A DNA stretch of 61,389 nt from an uncultured Robinsoniella sp. (GTDB lineage: Bacteria; Bacillota; Clostridia; Lachnospirales; Lachnospiraceae): positions 1 through 61,389 of the forward strand of contig UQCR01000026.1 in the NCBI GenBank assembly GCA_900539655.1, in the 5' to 3' direction. Positions 45,301 to 54,670 of the stretch are shown one piece after another (position 1 is the first letter of the stretch; every line of letters begins with the position of its first letter). The notes beneath the pieces are model-generated. The model had not been told where the DNA came from. It saw only the letters and a program-made list of their open reading frames with translations, and did no database searches. The translations under genes were made by a program, and so were the position numbers.

Positions 45301-47604
45301 TGTAAAGTCACCACAAAGTCTACAGACGGAGGCCAGGTAAACGCAGACAGAACTAATGTACAAAAAGGAGAGGACGTAATACTGACCTTTAAAGCTAATC
45401 AGGGGTGTTCTCTAACGGAAGCTTTTGCCGGTGGAGAAAGTATCATGGATCAGCTGACGGCAGACGGAGGAATTGTCCGCATCACCGATGTACAGAAAGA
45501 CATGGATGTGCAAGCTTATTATGAAGTTAAAGAATATAAAACCCAGAAGAAACAGATGGAGTATGTATACGCAGTAAATGCCGGAGATGTTGACCCCTCT
45601 ACGGTAAGTTCGGGAGACAGCTTTGGTTCCAGAAATACGGTAACAGACCAGTTCTATGGGGAAGATCCGGCAACCGGATACAAATGGGGCGTGGTAGATA
45701 CTTATGTGTATAATGACCGGTATCCGAATCTCTTAACCGGTGTGAAGACATGGCCATGTGAAAATGATGGGGCTACAGATGCATCACCCAAATCAAAATC
45801 TTTCCGCTATGCCAGGGATCAGAAAGTAGATGATATCGGGGTAGTATATCAGTTTGATTTAGATGCAGGAACATCATACGATGTGGAACTGGGATATTAT
45901 GTACCGGCAAACTGGACAAGTGAGTGGAACCCCAGAACGATGAAGCTGACATTCAATAACGAAGTAATTGAAGACGGTTTTAAGGCTTCTAATGATTCCA
46001 ACAATCCATATGTAATAAAAGCAAAGGCCACACCAGATGAAAACGGACAGCTGGTAATACAGACTTCCTGTGCAGCAAATGCCGTTTGGGGACCTGTGAT
46101 CAGCTACATCAATATCATGAACCAGGCGGATACCAACGAATTACAGGCAGCAGTTGACAAATATTATGATCTGAAGGAAGCAGACTATGATCAGGATACC
46201 TGGACAGCGTTTGCCAGTGCTTATGAATATGCCGAAGGGATCATTGGTTCCGATAACATTACCATGGCTGATGTTAATAATGCACTCTACGATCTGGAAT
46301 TAGCAGTAGAAAAACTGGAAAAAGCAGTCCATAAAGATGAATTGGATAGTCTATTTAAGAAATATGAGCATTATGAAGAGGAGACCGGACAAGGAATTAC
46401 ATCTGATGAGGACTGGAACGAGTTCCTGATCTCTATGGAAAATGCAGCCTTTATTCTGAATAAAGACCAGGTACGCCAGGAAAGTGTGGAAGCAGTTCAA
46501 AGCCGTCTGGAAAATGCAGCAGATAAGCTGAACGCAATCGCCCGTATTGAAATTACGAAGACGCCGGATCGGATGTCTTATTATGTAGGAGACGGTTTTG
46601 ATCCGTTCGGACTTGTGGTTACAGCTGAGGATACAAAAGGAAATAAAAAAGTGCTGGCAGATGATTCGTATACCTTAAGCGGGTATGATTTTGATACCGC
46701 GGGAACGAAAGAAATCACAGTTTCTTATATGGGTAAATCCGCAGCATTTACGGTAGAAGTATCGGTAGCACCGGTACCTGATCCTGTATTAAGGAATATT
46801 ACGGCATGGGTAAATAAGGCAGTCTATATGACTGGGGAAGCATTTGATAAATCCTCTCTGTGGGTGACTGCGCTTTACAGTGACGGGACTACCAAAACGG
46901 TATCCGATTATACGATAGCGGGATTTGATTCAGGTAAAGGCGGTAAAATAACCCTTACCATAGGCTATCAGGGATATACTGCAAATGTAGAGCTGTATAT
47001 TCAGGAGAAAACTACGCAGCCGGAACCTTCACCGGATAAAGCAGTTCAGTCACCAAAGGTAAAAGCGTCATCGGCTGGTTATAATAGTATTCAGGTAAAA
47101 TGGAATAAAGTCAGTGATGCGGATGGCTATGTCATTTACCGCTCCACAACGAAAAAAGGAAAATACAACAAGGTAAAAACCATCACGAAAGGCTCTGTCA
47201 TAACATATAAAGACACCAAACGTGTGTTTAACCGCACCTATTACTATAAAGTAAAAGCATACAAAAAAGCGGAGGGTCAGACAAAGTACTCCGATTATTC
47301 CAACATAGTAAGTGTAAAGACAAAAGTAGCGGCACCTGTTGTAACTCTGAAAAAATCATCATCCACCAGCCTGCGCCTGTCCTGGAAAAAGGTGAGTGGT
47401 GCCTCCGGTTACCAGATTGCTTATTCCACCAAAAAAAGCTCCGGATATCAAACGGTTAAGGTGAAAAAAAGCAGTACCGGATATACCATAAAGAATCTTA
47501 AAAAAGGCAAAACCTATTATGTAAAAGTACGGGGATACCGTACCGTAAAAGGGAAAAATGTCAATGGCAGCTGGTCGGCTGTTAAGAGTATCAAATTGAA
47601 ATAA
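42385..47604 (+). CDS. Large secreted clan-A glycoside hydrolase (GH39-like) with CBMs
   Basis: A 1739-aa secreted enzyme. A signal peptide (about 1-33, ending AQAAG) is followed by a TIM-barrel catalytic domain (about 40-370) with acid/base E161 (YNEPSENW) and nucleophile E289 (VINEYADR), as in GH39/clan A retaining enzymes. Three CBM6/CBM35-like beta modules start near 480, 629 and 768 (YEAEDG, YEAELGEF, VEAESGEL). A FIVAR-type helical module lies near 1249-1385, two Big_3-like modules at about 1385 and 1468, and two Lys-rich Fn3 modules at about 1555-1739. There is no LPXTG. The substrate is not readable. The linked alpha-galactosidase and ABC transporter suggest a plant or mucin glycan. 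Confidence 0.85.
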   Translation: MKKKAVKKLLSAVLAAAMVVTSGVPAASLTAQAAGNENSPVLTVDMSSQGRALKHGATGWLYGQGDDQVPTSNMITPLKPNTAVQKAPNGMQHPNGDVLDTAKTFLDSGGKHIQIYVPDYYALWFYEFTGTEYYLEILKMQAQACIDQGIQDEAVYVLYNEPSENWVGEYHDDKGNKVTGWNSMFWFWNDMVNALREVYRENGIETEPKTAGLNLAGYNNSVMEQYIKFCVEHSCMPQIISWHDLSTWQFNNFGNEYNHYRSLEAKYLTEENQAKYGVDITPREIVINEYADRYECASPGNLVRWIGLFEDYDVAGCLPFWHFSNNLNGLAADNNEGSGAWWLFKWYGDMSGSYLNVQTSNAEKSDFYGAASIDENKKSANVIFGGKSGNANIVLDNLDSTQTFGEASKVHVKVEATDYTGFHGVADEPRTVKEGSVTVENGTVTIPMSDMNSMSGYRVTVTQASDDEAAGLLSSTWKALYEAEDGILGGNAKIGSADQFYACSNRKKVDYVDTANDSVTLNVSVPKDGYYKYDMVYSAATGVNTGDPDKNTPYTAIQTLTVDGNETIQMELPNTLHWSMGGMYSTYLKLTAGNHTLKIAGSDSQGKATPDCVYLTYKGTEEEDTQYNTTYEAELGEFNELKGEQTTLTTVKEGARGYITGLGDRKVTEGGGVRFNVVVPENGMYTIALNYSAEQDGTANIYIDNDAVNLDNLRASIALVATGDNWMKAYQTVFLQKGINILDIDADGSVNLDYVNVRLAGDSQPVSVVEAESGELTGEAAVGNSRNVQAYASEGGYVSGIKAANSVELIPEDDPDFTILGLGRVKDLGEAADQNSLVLHVNVPEDGAYKMAVYQSSGELFGKHDYNAQMTERYASFSVNGGEAVKYVFRNTYSDETFRAQVVDVSLKAGDNTIRIFNDNSKVVTNGVLKEGKWEHRPENIDYGVLTNYTPNFDKFEIYKTTDETAVEENTTCKVTTKSTDGGQVNADRTNVQKGEDVILTFKANQGCSLTEAFAGGESIMDQLTADGGIVRITDVQKDMDVQAYYEVKEYKTQKKQMEYVYAVNAGDVDPSTVSSGDSFGSRNTVTDQFYGEDPATGYKWGVVDTYVYNDRYPNLLTGVKTWPCENDGATDASPKSKSFRYARDQKVDDIGVVYQFDLDAGTSYDVELGYYVPANWTSEWNPRTMKLTFNNEVIEDGFKASNDSNNPYVIKAKATPDENGQLVIQTSCAANAVWGPVISYINIMNQADTNELQAAVDKYYDLKEADYDQDTWTAFASAYEYAEGIIGSDNITMADVNNALYDLELAVEKLEKAVHKDELDSLFKKYEHYEEETGQGITSDEDWNEFLISMENAAFILNKDQVRQESVEAVQSRLENAADKLNAIARIEITKTPDRMSYYVGDGFDPFGLVVTAEDTKGNKKVLADDSYTLSGYDFDTAGTKEITVSYMGKSAAFTVEVSVAPVPDPVLRNITAWVNKAVYMTGEAFDKSSLWVTALYSDGTTKTVSDYTIAGFDSGKGGKITLTIGYQGYTANVELYIQEKTTQPEPSPDKAVQSPKVKASSAGYNSIQVKWNKVSDADGYVIYRSTTKKGKYNKVKTITKGSVITYKDTKRVFNRTYYYKVKAYKKAEGQTKYSDYSNIVSVKTKVAAPVVTLKKSSSTSLRLSWKKVSGASGYQIAYSTKKSSGYQTVKVKKSSTGYTIKNLKKGKTYYVKVRGYRTVKGKNVNGSWSAVKSIKLK

Positions 47605-47613
47605 GATGTGCAT

Positions 47614-47661
47614 AACCGGGAGCCGGTTCATGGTGATACATGAACTGGCTCCCGGTTTTTT
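47614..47661 (+). terminator. Strong rho-independent terminator
   Basis: A 19-bp stem (47614-47632 with 47639-47657, one G-U) with a 6-base loop and TTTTTT. Confidence 0.95.
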
Positions 47662-47700
47662 GTAACACATAAAACAAAAAGATTTAGAATTTTCAAAATT

Positions 47701-47757
47701 GTACAACTTATTTTTTCCGTTTTGTCCTACCTGCTGCCTAATTGAAAACGCTATAAT
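47701..47757 (+). promoter_or_regulatory. Promoter of the sugar ABC operon with candidate YesN operator
   Basis: GTACAA-N5-TTTTTC-N2-TTTTGTCCTAC (47701-47730) lies 21 bases upstream of -10 TATAAT (47752-47757). It matches the arrangement before the 42385 gene base for base in the conserved blocks. Confidence 0.65.
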
Positions 47758-47796
47758 TTAGACATAACAAAGACAAGTCCGAAGGAGGAATAAAAA

Positions 47797-49221
47797 ATGA
47801 AGAAGAAAACAGTGATCAGTTTTATGTTAATTACATCTATGACAGCTTCCATGCTGGCAGGCTGCGGTGGAGGAACAAAGGAAACAGAGGCTAAAAGCGA
47901 AGCGAAGACAGAGGGGCAGACAGAAGCAAAAACGGAAGCGAAAACAGAAGCAAAGACAGATGCCGTGACGGAAGCGAAGACAGAAGCACAGACAGATGCA
48001 GCAGAAACCCAGGCAAAAGCAGAGGGCAGCGCAGCAGCTGTTAATCCGGAGGAAGAAGTAACCCTTTCCGTATTGGCAGGACAGTCTACGACAGATGCCG
48101 GTATTGAAGATATGATTGATGAAGCGTTAGCCGAAAAATATCCCAATGTTAAACTGGAATGGGAATGTGTAGACTGGGGAAATGATTTTCAGCCTAAAAT
48201 GCAGCAGTACATGCAGTCAGGGCTGCCGGATATCATGATCGGAAAGGCTCAGGATGTAGCCACTTATGCACCCCAGGGCGTGTTGGGAGAAATCGACAGT
48301 ACATACCTGGACAGAGGGCTGGATGCAGCCAGAGAAAATGTAACGATTGATGGCAAGACTTATGGTATGGTTTACAATGCACTTTACCAGGGCGTTTATT
48401 ATAACAAGACTATGTTCAAAGACAACGGATGGGAAGTTCCTAAGACCATGGACGACCTGCAGAAAATAATTGACGACTGTAAAGCGAAAAACATTACCCC
48501 ATTTGCAAGCCATATGGTGGATACCTGGTCTATCGGAAATGTAACCATGCAGTTTGCCATGAATGATGTATTTAACAAAGATCCTGAATGGGGAAATAAA
48601 TTCAGGGCAGGAGAGGTATCCTTCAGCGACAGCACAGAAATGCAGGCAGCTTATCAGAACAACAAATTAATCTTTGATAATACATTTGAAAATACGTTCT
48701 CCATGGAACAGACAGATTGTGACGCAAAAATGGTATTAGGCGAAGCGGCAATGAAGGTTTCCGGATCCTGGTCCATTCAGAATTTCCTGGACATTGATGA
48801 GAACTTTGACTTTGGCATATTCCCGTTCCCGAACCAGACCGGTGATTCCAAATTAATATTCGAACCAAATATCACAGTTATGACAAGTGCAAAGAGCGAA
48901 AATCAAAATGCGATCAACTGTGTACTGGATGTGCTTACATCTGACCAGGAGCTTGCAGTAGAAATCTATGACTATACCAAGACAGCATCCATGTTAAAAG
49001 ACGTATCACCAACCTTTACAAATCCCAGCCAGGAAGATATTGATCAATATGCAGCTGATGGTATGATCGTAGACGTAACTCTTGGAAATAACCAGCTGGT
49101 ATGGGGCGGATTCCAGGAAGAGAATGCAAAAGATATCGCAGCATGGCTTCAGGGAGATGAGACTTTTGAAGACTGCCTGAAAGCGTCTGATGCAAGGGTA
49201 GATGCCAGCTCAGCAAACTAA
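47797..49221 (+). CDS. Family-1 sugar ABC substrate-binding lipoprotein
   Basis: A 474-aa lipoprotein with lipobox MLAGC (Cys23), a low-complexity linker of TEAKTEAKT repeats (about 30-80), and a family 1 binding domain: LSVLAGQSTTDAGIEDMIDEAL, seen in parts, PDIMIGKAQDV, GMVYNALYQGVYYNKT and TPFASHMVDTW. It supplies the two permeases downstream. Its paralogue at 35092 shares these blocks, so the two probably bind the same or closely related oligosaccharides. The ATPase is not in the window and is probably a shared MsmK-type one. Confidence 0.93.
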   Translation: MKKKTVISFMLITSMTASMLAGCGGGTKETEAKSEAKTEGQTEAKTEAKTEAKTDAVTEAKTEAQTDAAETQAKAEGSAAAVNPEEEVTLSVLAGQSTTDAGIEDMIDEALAEKYPNVKLEWECVDWGNDFQPKMQQYMQSGLPDIMIGKAQDVATYAPQGVLGEIDSTYLDRGLDAARENVTIDGKTYGMVYNALYQGVYYNKTMFKDNGWEVPKTMDDLQKIIDDCKAKNITPFASHMVDTWSIGNVTMQFAMNDVFNKDPEWGNKFRAGEVSFSDSTEMQAAYQNNKLIFDNTFENTFSMEQTDCDAKMVLGEAAMKVSGSWSIQNFLDIDENFDFGIFPFPNQTGDSKLIFEPNITVMTSAKSENQNAINCVLDVLTSDQELAVEIYDYTKTASMLKDVSPTFTNPSQEDIDQYAADGMIVDVTLGNNQLVWGGFQEENAKDIAAWLQGDETFEDCLKASDARVDASSAN

Positions 49222-49285
49222 TTCCTTCCGGACATTAACAATAGTGACAGCACTGTCCGGATGGAGCACACTTTATAGCAGGCTT

Positions 49286-49309
49286 CGGGGGAAAAGGAAT
49301 TTTCCCCCG
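49286..49309 (+). other. Intra-operon stem-loop
   Basis: CGGGGGAAAA, a GGAA (GNRA) tetraloop, TTTTCCCCCG. It is a perfect 10-bp stem without a T-run, between the binding-protein and permease genes. Such loops commonly stabilise the abundant binding-protein mRNA. Confidence 0.75.
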
Positions 49310-49347
49310 CTGTCTTTTACACTTTTCAATGAAAGGAAGCGGAAATA

Positions 49348-50238
49348 ATGACTAAATATAAGAAAAAAAGCATGGATAAAAAACTGTTCCGCCAATACCT
49401 GATACTGGTTCTGCCGGGTTTTATTATTTTTACGATCGGATTAATTATACCAATGTTAATGGCATTTCGGTATTCGCTCACCAGCTGGGACGGTATGTCT
49501 GCGGTGAAGCCATTTGTAGGATTAAAAAATTATATAGACCTGTTTCAGGATTCCGATTTCAGGTCGGCATGGTGGTTCACAATATTATTTACTATTGGCA
49601 ATACCGTTATCCAGAATATTGTTGCACTTTTATTTGCAGTAGCTCTGGATAGTGGAATTAAAGGTCAGAAAATTTACCGTACCGCATTCTTTGTGCCTTG
49701 CCTGATCAGTGCGGTCATCGTAGGTTTTGTATGGCTGAAAATGTATTCCAATGTACTGCCGGCAATCAATGATGCACTTGGAACCAATATCAACTTTATG
49801 TTGTTTGGAGACGGGAAAACAGTATTGTCAGGATTATTGATAGCGAATAACTGGCAGTGGATCGGTTACTGGATGCTGATTTATCTGGCTGGACTGCAGT
49901 CAATTCCGTCAGAACTTTATGAAGCAGCCAAAGTGGATGGGGCCGGAGCCGTAAAAAGATTTTTTAACGTTACCATTCCCATGCTAGCACCTGCAATCAC
50001 GATTTGTGTGGTAGGGATCACCACAGGCTCTTTAAAAGTATATGATCTGCTGGTTTCCTCCACAAAGGGAGGGCCTGGAAGGGCATCCACATCCATTATT
50101 TATCAGACTTATACAACGGCAATTAACGGGAGGCAGTATGGTTATGGTTCTGCGATGTCCGTAACTCTGGTGCTGGTACTGTTCCTGGTAGCACTGATAC
50201 AGGTAAAAGGATTAAAGAAGAAGGAGGTGCAGGCATAA
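49348..50238 (+). CDS. Sugar ABC transporter permease (MalF/UgpA type)
   Basis: A 296-aa inner membrane permease with six helices. The EAA loop reads YEAAKVDGAGAVKRFFNVTIPMLAP, seen near residue 190, which docks with the ATPase. N-terminal helices (about 15-35) follow a basic stretch. AAAGGAAGC lies before the ATG. It pairs with the next permease, which starts at its last base, in a heterodimer fed by the 47797 lipoprotein. Confidence 0.94.
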   Translation: MTKYKKKSMDKKLFRQYLILVLPGFIIFTIGLIIPMLMAFRYSLTSWDGMSAVKPFVGLKNYIDLFQDSDFRSAWWFTILFTIGNTVIQNIVALLFAVALDSGIKGQKIYRTAFFVPCLISAVIVGFVWLKMYSNVLPAINDALGTNINFMLFGDGKTVLSGLLIANNWQWIGYWMLIYLAGLQSIPSELYEAAKVDGAGAVKRFFNVTIPMLAPAITICVVGITTGSLKVYDLLVSSTKGGPGRASTSIIYQTYTTAINGRQYGYGSAMSVTLVLVLFLVALIQVKGLKKKEVQA

Positions 50239-51104
50239 TGTTTGGAAGAAAAAAGATAAAAGAAGATACGCCTTCCCAGCCATATACAAAAAGCACCTTA
50301 ATCATTCAAATCATAATGAGCCTGTGTGCAGTTGCTTTTATGGCTCCAATCTTCATGATTTTAAATTACTCCTTTAAGACAAAGAAAGAACTTTATCTGA
50401 GCAGCCCGATTGCACTTCCCGAAAATTTCAGCCTGGATAATTATGTACAGGCATTTAAAAAGCTGAACCTGGTAACTACTTTTGGAAATACATTTTTATA
50501 TACGGCAATCAGTGTTCTGATCCTGGCACTGCTGTGCGGGACAACAGCCTGGGCAATCGCCAGATGCAATCATAAATTCTTCAAATTCTGTTACATTTAT
50601 TTTATAATCGGAATCCTGATTCCATATCAGGCATTGTTTTTACCAATCTACATTATTGGGTTCAATATGCATTTGACTAATACCAGAATTGGAATTATCT
50701 TTATGTATATTGCCACAGGGGTTTCCTTTGGAGTTTTTCTGATGAACAGCTTCATGTCCACTGTTCCCGTAGAGCTGGAAGAATCCGCGCGTATTGACGG
50801 CTGCTCCGTATTTAAAACTTATTATAAAATTGTTCTGCCGCTGCTGAAACCTGCTATGGCTACACTGGTAATCATGCAGTCATTCCAGATCTGGAATGAT
50901 TATCTGCTGGCAAGCCTCTATGTGAGCAAGAAACAGTTAAAAACGCTGACAGTTGCAATCCAGTCCCTGTTTTCTGCACAGTCCAGTGATTATACCACGG
51001 CTATGGCGGCGATTGTCATATCGGTTCTGCCCATAGCGATATTGTTTATCTGCCTGCAGAAGTATTTTATAAAAGGAATGACTGTCGGAGCTGTAAAGGG
51101 CTGA
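50238..51104 (+). CDS. Sugar ABC transporter permease (MalG/UgpE type)
   Basis: A 288-aa permease with six helices and EAA loop EESARIDGCSVFKTYYKIVLPLLKP near residue 175 (given in parts). It ends YFIKGMTVGAVKG, typical of the MalG branch. AAGGAGG lies in the end of the partner gene. It completes the transporter membrane pair; no ATPase follows. Confidence 0.94.
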   Translation: MFGRKKIKEDTPSQPYTKSTLIIQIIMSLCAVAFMAPIFMILNYSFKTKKELYLSSPIALPENFSLDNYVQAFKKLNLVTTFGNTFLYTAISVLILALLCGTTAWAIARCNHKFFKFCYIYFIIGILIPYQALFLPIYIIGFNMHLTNTRIGIIFMYIATGVSFGVFLMNSFMSTVPVELEESARIDGCSVFKTYYKIVLPLLKPAMATLVIMQSFQIWNDYLLASLYVSKKQLKTLTVAIQSLFSAQSSDYTTAMAAIVISVLPIAILFICLQKYFIKGMTVGAVKG

Positions 51105-51125
51105 TTTTGTGCAGTATAGCAGAGG

Positions 51126-51184
51126 AGCACAACCCAGACTGTGCTAGTCATTGGGTTAAGTGTGAAAGAAAATCGCTTTCACAC
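51126..51184 (+). promoter_or_regulatory. Two hairpins or operators before the alpha-galactosidase
   Basis: AGCACA pairs with TGTGCT (51126-51145), and GTGTGAAAG pairs with CTTTCACAC (51160-51184, 7-base loop). No T-run follows either. The second could be a regulator operator. The 231-base spacer otherwise shows loosely repeated CATTGGATAAA words. Confidence 0.45.
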
Positions 51185-51335
51185 TGCTGATTTTGGAATA
51201 GAACAAGCCATCTTGCGCTATTCATTGGATAAAAATTGAAAGAAAATAAAAAGGAAGGATGCCACTGGATAAATCTTTCAAATCATTTATTGTGGCAGTA
51301 TAGCCGGACTACCAGCTATATAAAGAGGTGAAAAC

Positions 51336-53441
51336 ATGATTCAGATTTTAGAAGAATATTTATTTGGCGATATGACGGCAAGATATGTAACAGACCAGAA
51401 AAAAGAAAAGGTCGGACTCATACTGCTTCCAGCGTCAGAACCGGCACCTGCCGATATTGAAAAAAAACAGGAACCGGATTCCCTGGTTCAGATAAAGGTT
51501 GCCGGAGATACCTATGGAGGCGCATATTCACAGGGCAGTACCCTGCGTAATTCCCAGACGGTGCAGCAGTTAAAATTTTGGAAACAGGAATATTTACAGG
51601 AGGAAAAAAAGCAAACAGTCGTTACCAGTTTAAAGGATGACCGGGGGTATGTTGTCCGCCATTTTCTCACATGGACAAAAGGCGACCTCTTCTGCCGAAG
51701 CTTTTGTGAATTTGAAAATAACAGCGGTGAACCGGCAGAGCTTGAGATGTTCGAAAGTTTTTCTCTGGGAGGAATTTCTCCATATATAGATGGTGACTGC
51801 CACGATCAGATTGTAGTTCACAGACTGCGCAGCAGATGGAGTCAGGAAGGCCGCCTGGAATCCCTGCCCATTGAACGCCTGGAGTTAGAACCGGCATGGG
51901 CAGATCATGCGGTACGATGCGAACGGTTTGGGCAGGCGGGATCCATGCCAGTGAATAAGTTTTTCCCTTACCTGGTTCTGGAAGACAGGAAAAACCATAT
52001 TTTCTGGGGAGCACAGATTGCACATGGGGCGTCCTGGCAGATGGAAATTTACAGAAAAGATGAAGGAATTGCAATGAGCGGTGGTCTGGCTGACCGGGAA
52101 TTTGGGCATTGGATGAAAATTATAGAAGCAGGTGCCTGCTTTCAAACGCCTCAGGCAGTTTTAAGTGTTGGGAAATGCAGGGATATTGATGACATCTCTT
52201 ACCGGCTTACAAAGTCAGGAGAGGAAGGCGCAAATCAGGCACCTGAGGCAGAACAGGATCTGCCCATTGTATTTAATGAATATTGTACCACCTGGGGATG
52301 TCCGTCCCATAAGAATATCAGCAGCATATTGGAGGCAGTGAAGGGAAAAGGATTCACCTATTTCGTAATTGACTGCGGCTGGTATAAAGAAGAAGGAGTG
52401 CCCTGGGATATCAGTATGGGAGACTATGAAGTATCGGCAGACCTGTTCCCGGAGGGGCTGGCTAAGACTGTAAATGCAATCAAAGAAGCAGGTTTACAGC
52501 CTGGAATCTGGTTTGAAATTGAAAATACGGGCCGTGCATCCAAGGCATACCAAATGACGGAACATTTGCTGAAACGGGATGGAAAAGTACTGACTACAGA
52601 TATGAGAAGGTTTTGGGATATGCAGGACCCCTGGGTAGAGGCTTATCTCACAGACCGGGTAATCGGCACTTTGAATAAATACGGTTTTACATATATGAAA
52701 ATTGATTACAACGATACCATTGGAATCGGTTGTGACGGAGCAGAATCTCTGGGGGAAGCATTGCGTCAGAAAATAGATGCAACCATGAAGTTTCTGGAGA
52801 AAATAAAAGCAGAAGTTCCGGGCATCGTTTTGGAAAACTGTGCTTCCGGAGGACACCGCCTGGAGCCGGGCTTCATGCAGGCGACCAGCATGGCATCATT
52901 TTCAGATGCCCATGAATGTGTGGAGATTCCTATCATAGCAGCCAATCTCCATCGCTGCATTCTGCCGAGGCAGAGCCAGATCTGGGCTGTAATACGCAAG
53001 GAAGATTCTTTAAAGAGAATCGCTTATTCTATAGCCAATACGTTTCTGGGCAGGATGTGCATTTCCGGTGATGTTACGGAATTGGATGGACCACAATGGG
53101 AATTGATCGATGCCGGTATAGCATTCTATAAAAAAATATCTGGTATTATTAAGAAAGGTAAATCCTACAGGTTTGGTCCGGATATGAACAGCGTGCGAAA
53201 TCCACAGGGGTGGCAGGGGCTGCTTCGCGCCGGAGAAGAGCGTGATGCCTGTTTGGTTTTGCATACATTTGATGGGGAATTGCCGGAGATGATTCAGATA
53301 GAACTGCCGGAAGACAGATCCTGGGAACTTGCTGATATTTATTCCGATACACCGGTGGAAGTTACTCTGAAAGAGCATACTTTGTATTATCGGCCTGCAG
53401 ATAATTTTAAAGCGTTGGCAATACTTTTAAAAAGCAGATAG
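51336..53441 (+). CDS. GH36 alpha-galactosidase
   Basis: A 701-aa cytoplasmic enzyme without signal peptide. The N-terminal beta-sandwich (about 1-280) is followed by a TIM barrel with nucleophile D457 (MKIDYND) and acid/base D524 (SDAHE), CASGGHRLEPGF and WFEIEN. The C-terminal beta domain ends LYYRPADNFKALAILL. It hydrolyses alpha-galactosides such as raffinose-type or galactomannan-derived oligosaccharides imported by the upstream transporter. AAGAGGTG precedes the start. It lies 231 bases after the permease and may have its own promoter. Confidence 0.9.
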   Translation: MIQILEEYLFGDMTARYVTDQKKEKVGLILLPASEPAPADIEKKQEPDSLVQIKVAGDTYGGAYSQGSTLRNSQTVQQLKFWKQEYLQEEKKQTVVTSLKDDRGYVVRHFLTWTKGDLFCRSFCEFENNSGEPAELEMFESFSLGGISPYIDGDCHDQIVVHRLRSRWSQEGRLESLPIERLELEPAWADHAVRCERFGQAGSMPVNKFFPYLVLEDRKNHIFWGAQIAHGASWQMEIYRKDEGIAMSGGLADREFGHWMKIIEAGACFQTPQAVLSVGKCRDIDDISYRLTKSGEEGANQAPEAEQDLPIVFNEYCTTWGCPSHKNISSILEAVKGKGFTYFVIDCGWYKEEGVPWDISMGDYEVSADLFPEGLAKTVNAIKEAGLQPGIWFEIENTGRASKAYQMTEHLLKRDGKVLTTDMRRFWDMQDPWVEAYLTDRVIGTLNKYGFTYMKIDYNDTIGIGCDGAESLGEALRQKIDATMKFLEKIKAEVPGIVLENCASGGHRLEPGFMQATSMASFSDAHECVEIPIIAANLHRCILPRQSQIWAVIRKEDSLKRIAYSIANTFLGRMCISGDVTELDGPQWELIDAGIAFYKKISGIIKKGKSYRFGPDMNSVRNPQGWQGLLRAGEERDACLVLHTFDGELPEMIQIELPEDRSWELADIYSDTPVEVTLKEHTLYYRPADNFKALAILLKSR

Positions 53442-53504
53442 AAAATGGCGGAAACAAAAATCGGAACATATAACGCTTGTAAATAGTCTGAAAATGGCAA
53501 AAAT

Positions 53505-53556
53505 AAAACCCTGACAGTTAAAAGCAGAATAAAATCTGCATAGCTGTCAGGGTTTT
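53505..53556. terminator. Bidirectional terminator
   Basis: AAAACCCTGACAG pairs with CTGTCAGGGTTTT, with an inner GCAGA/TCTGC stem. T-runs lie on both strands, between convergent genes. Confidence 0.9.
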
Positions 53557-53590
53557 CGTTTCCCCATAATTTTTTAGAAATGAACCTTTT

Positions 53591-54670
53591 CTATATCACT
53601 TTGCTGGTTTCCTGCAGAGGTTCGGTCTGCATTTCTCTGAATTTAACAGGCGGCATGTGGTATTCCTTTGCAAAGATCCGGCAAAAATGGCTGGCATCCG
53701 AACAATTGATTTCCGCTGCTATCTCAGAGACTGTCATGTCCGTTTCTTTTAAAAGCCAGCACGCTTTTTCCATACGCTTATGCTGAACGATCTGGGAGAA
53801 GGACAGTCCGAATGATTTTTTGATTAAACGGCTTAAATACGAAGAGGAATAATTAAAGTGGCGGCAGACATCTGAGAAAGTAACTGTATTGTAATTCTTC
53901 TGTATGTATTCCAGAATACCCAGCAGGCGCTGGTCACAGGAAGGTTTTTGAGATGTAATTACATTTCCGATATGTTCCCGCAGAAGAATAATCAGCACGG
54001 TATTCACGTAATTGCTGAGCATATTCTGATGATACGGTTCTTTCTCACGAAATTCATCATAGATCCGGTAAATGTAATAACGGATCAGTTCATCCCTGCC
54101 GGTTCTGAAAATAATCATCGGATGATCCGTATTTCCATAGAGAATACTCTTAAAATAATTAGATAGAATACTCTGCTCCGATAATAATTCAAAAAAGATA
54201 GAATCAAATGAATTCTGCCGTATTAAAATATTAATTCCGATAAAATCGTCAGAATAGGAACGAATTTCGTGTGGAGAATTAAATTCCCAGAAGCAGAAAT
54301 CTCCTTCCTTCAAGCGATAGTCATGGGAATGACAGGTGTGGATGCACTCTCCTTTTGCAATGTAAAACAGTTCAAAGAAAGAATGGGTATGTAGACGGGG
54401 AGGAAGGAAACGGCAGTGTTTTATCACCACGATATTAGATTCCATATGAAACATCTCTTCTGTTAATACATGAGATACCCCATCTGTCCCTCCTGAAACA
54501 TCCGGGAAGAATTCGCGGAACTTTTCTATTCGCCGTCTCCGCTCCGATTGGGAGCAACGATCTAACCCGTGCTTCGTCCGGTACATATCCCTGCACACAA
54601 TTTCCAAAGGGTTAAATTCCATTAATTTCTCTTCAATAGTTTGCATGATACTTAAAACAGGATTTTCCAT
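53591..54670 (-). CDS. AraC-family regulator with cupin sensor
   Basis: A 359-aa regulator with a cupin-like N-terminal half (about 75-185: FLPPRLHTHSFFELFYIAKGE, HEIRSYSDDFIGINI) and a C-terminal AraC domain (about 255-345: FSDVCRHFNYSSSYLSRLIKK, VSEIAAEINCSDASHFCRIFAKEYHMPP, given in parts). It is typical of sugar-responsive activators. It lies between the GH36 and GH106-like genes and is divergent from the latter, so it is a likely regulator of one or both. The inducer is unknown. Confidence 0.9.
   Translation of the reverse strand: MENPVLSIMQTIEEKLMEFNPLEIVCRDMYRTKHGLDRCSQSERRRRIEKFREFFPDVSGGTDGVSHVLTEEMFHMESNIVVIKHCRFLPPRLHTHSFFELFYIAKGECIHTCHSHDYRLKEGDFCFWEFNSPHEIRSYSDDFIGINILIRQNSFDSIFFELLSEQSILSNYFKSILYGNTDHPMIIFRTGRDELIRYYIYRIYDEFREKEPYHQNMLSNYVNTVLIILLREHIGNVITSQKPSCDQRLLGILEYIQKNYNTVTFSDVCRHFNYSSSYLSRLIKKSFGLSFSQIVQHKRMEKACWLLKETDMTVSEIAAEINCSDASHFCRIFAKEYHMPPVKFREMQTEPLQETSKVI

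Noticed and set aside
51160..51184. Catabolite-response (cre) site
   Set aside because: The halves TGAAAG and CTTTCA are separated by 7 bases instead of forming the compact cre core. Kept only as a hairpin or operator.
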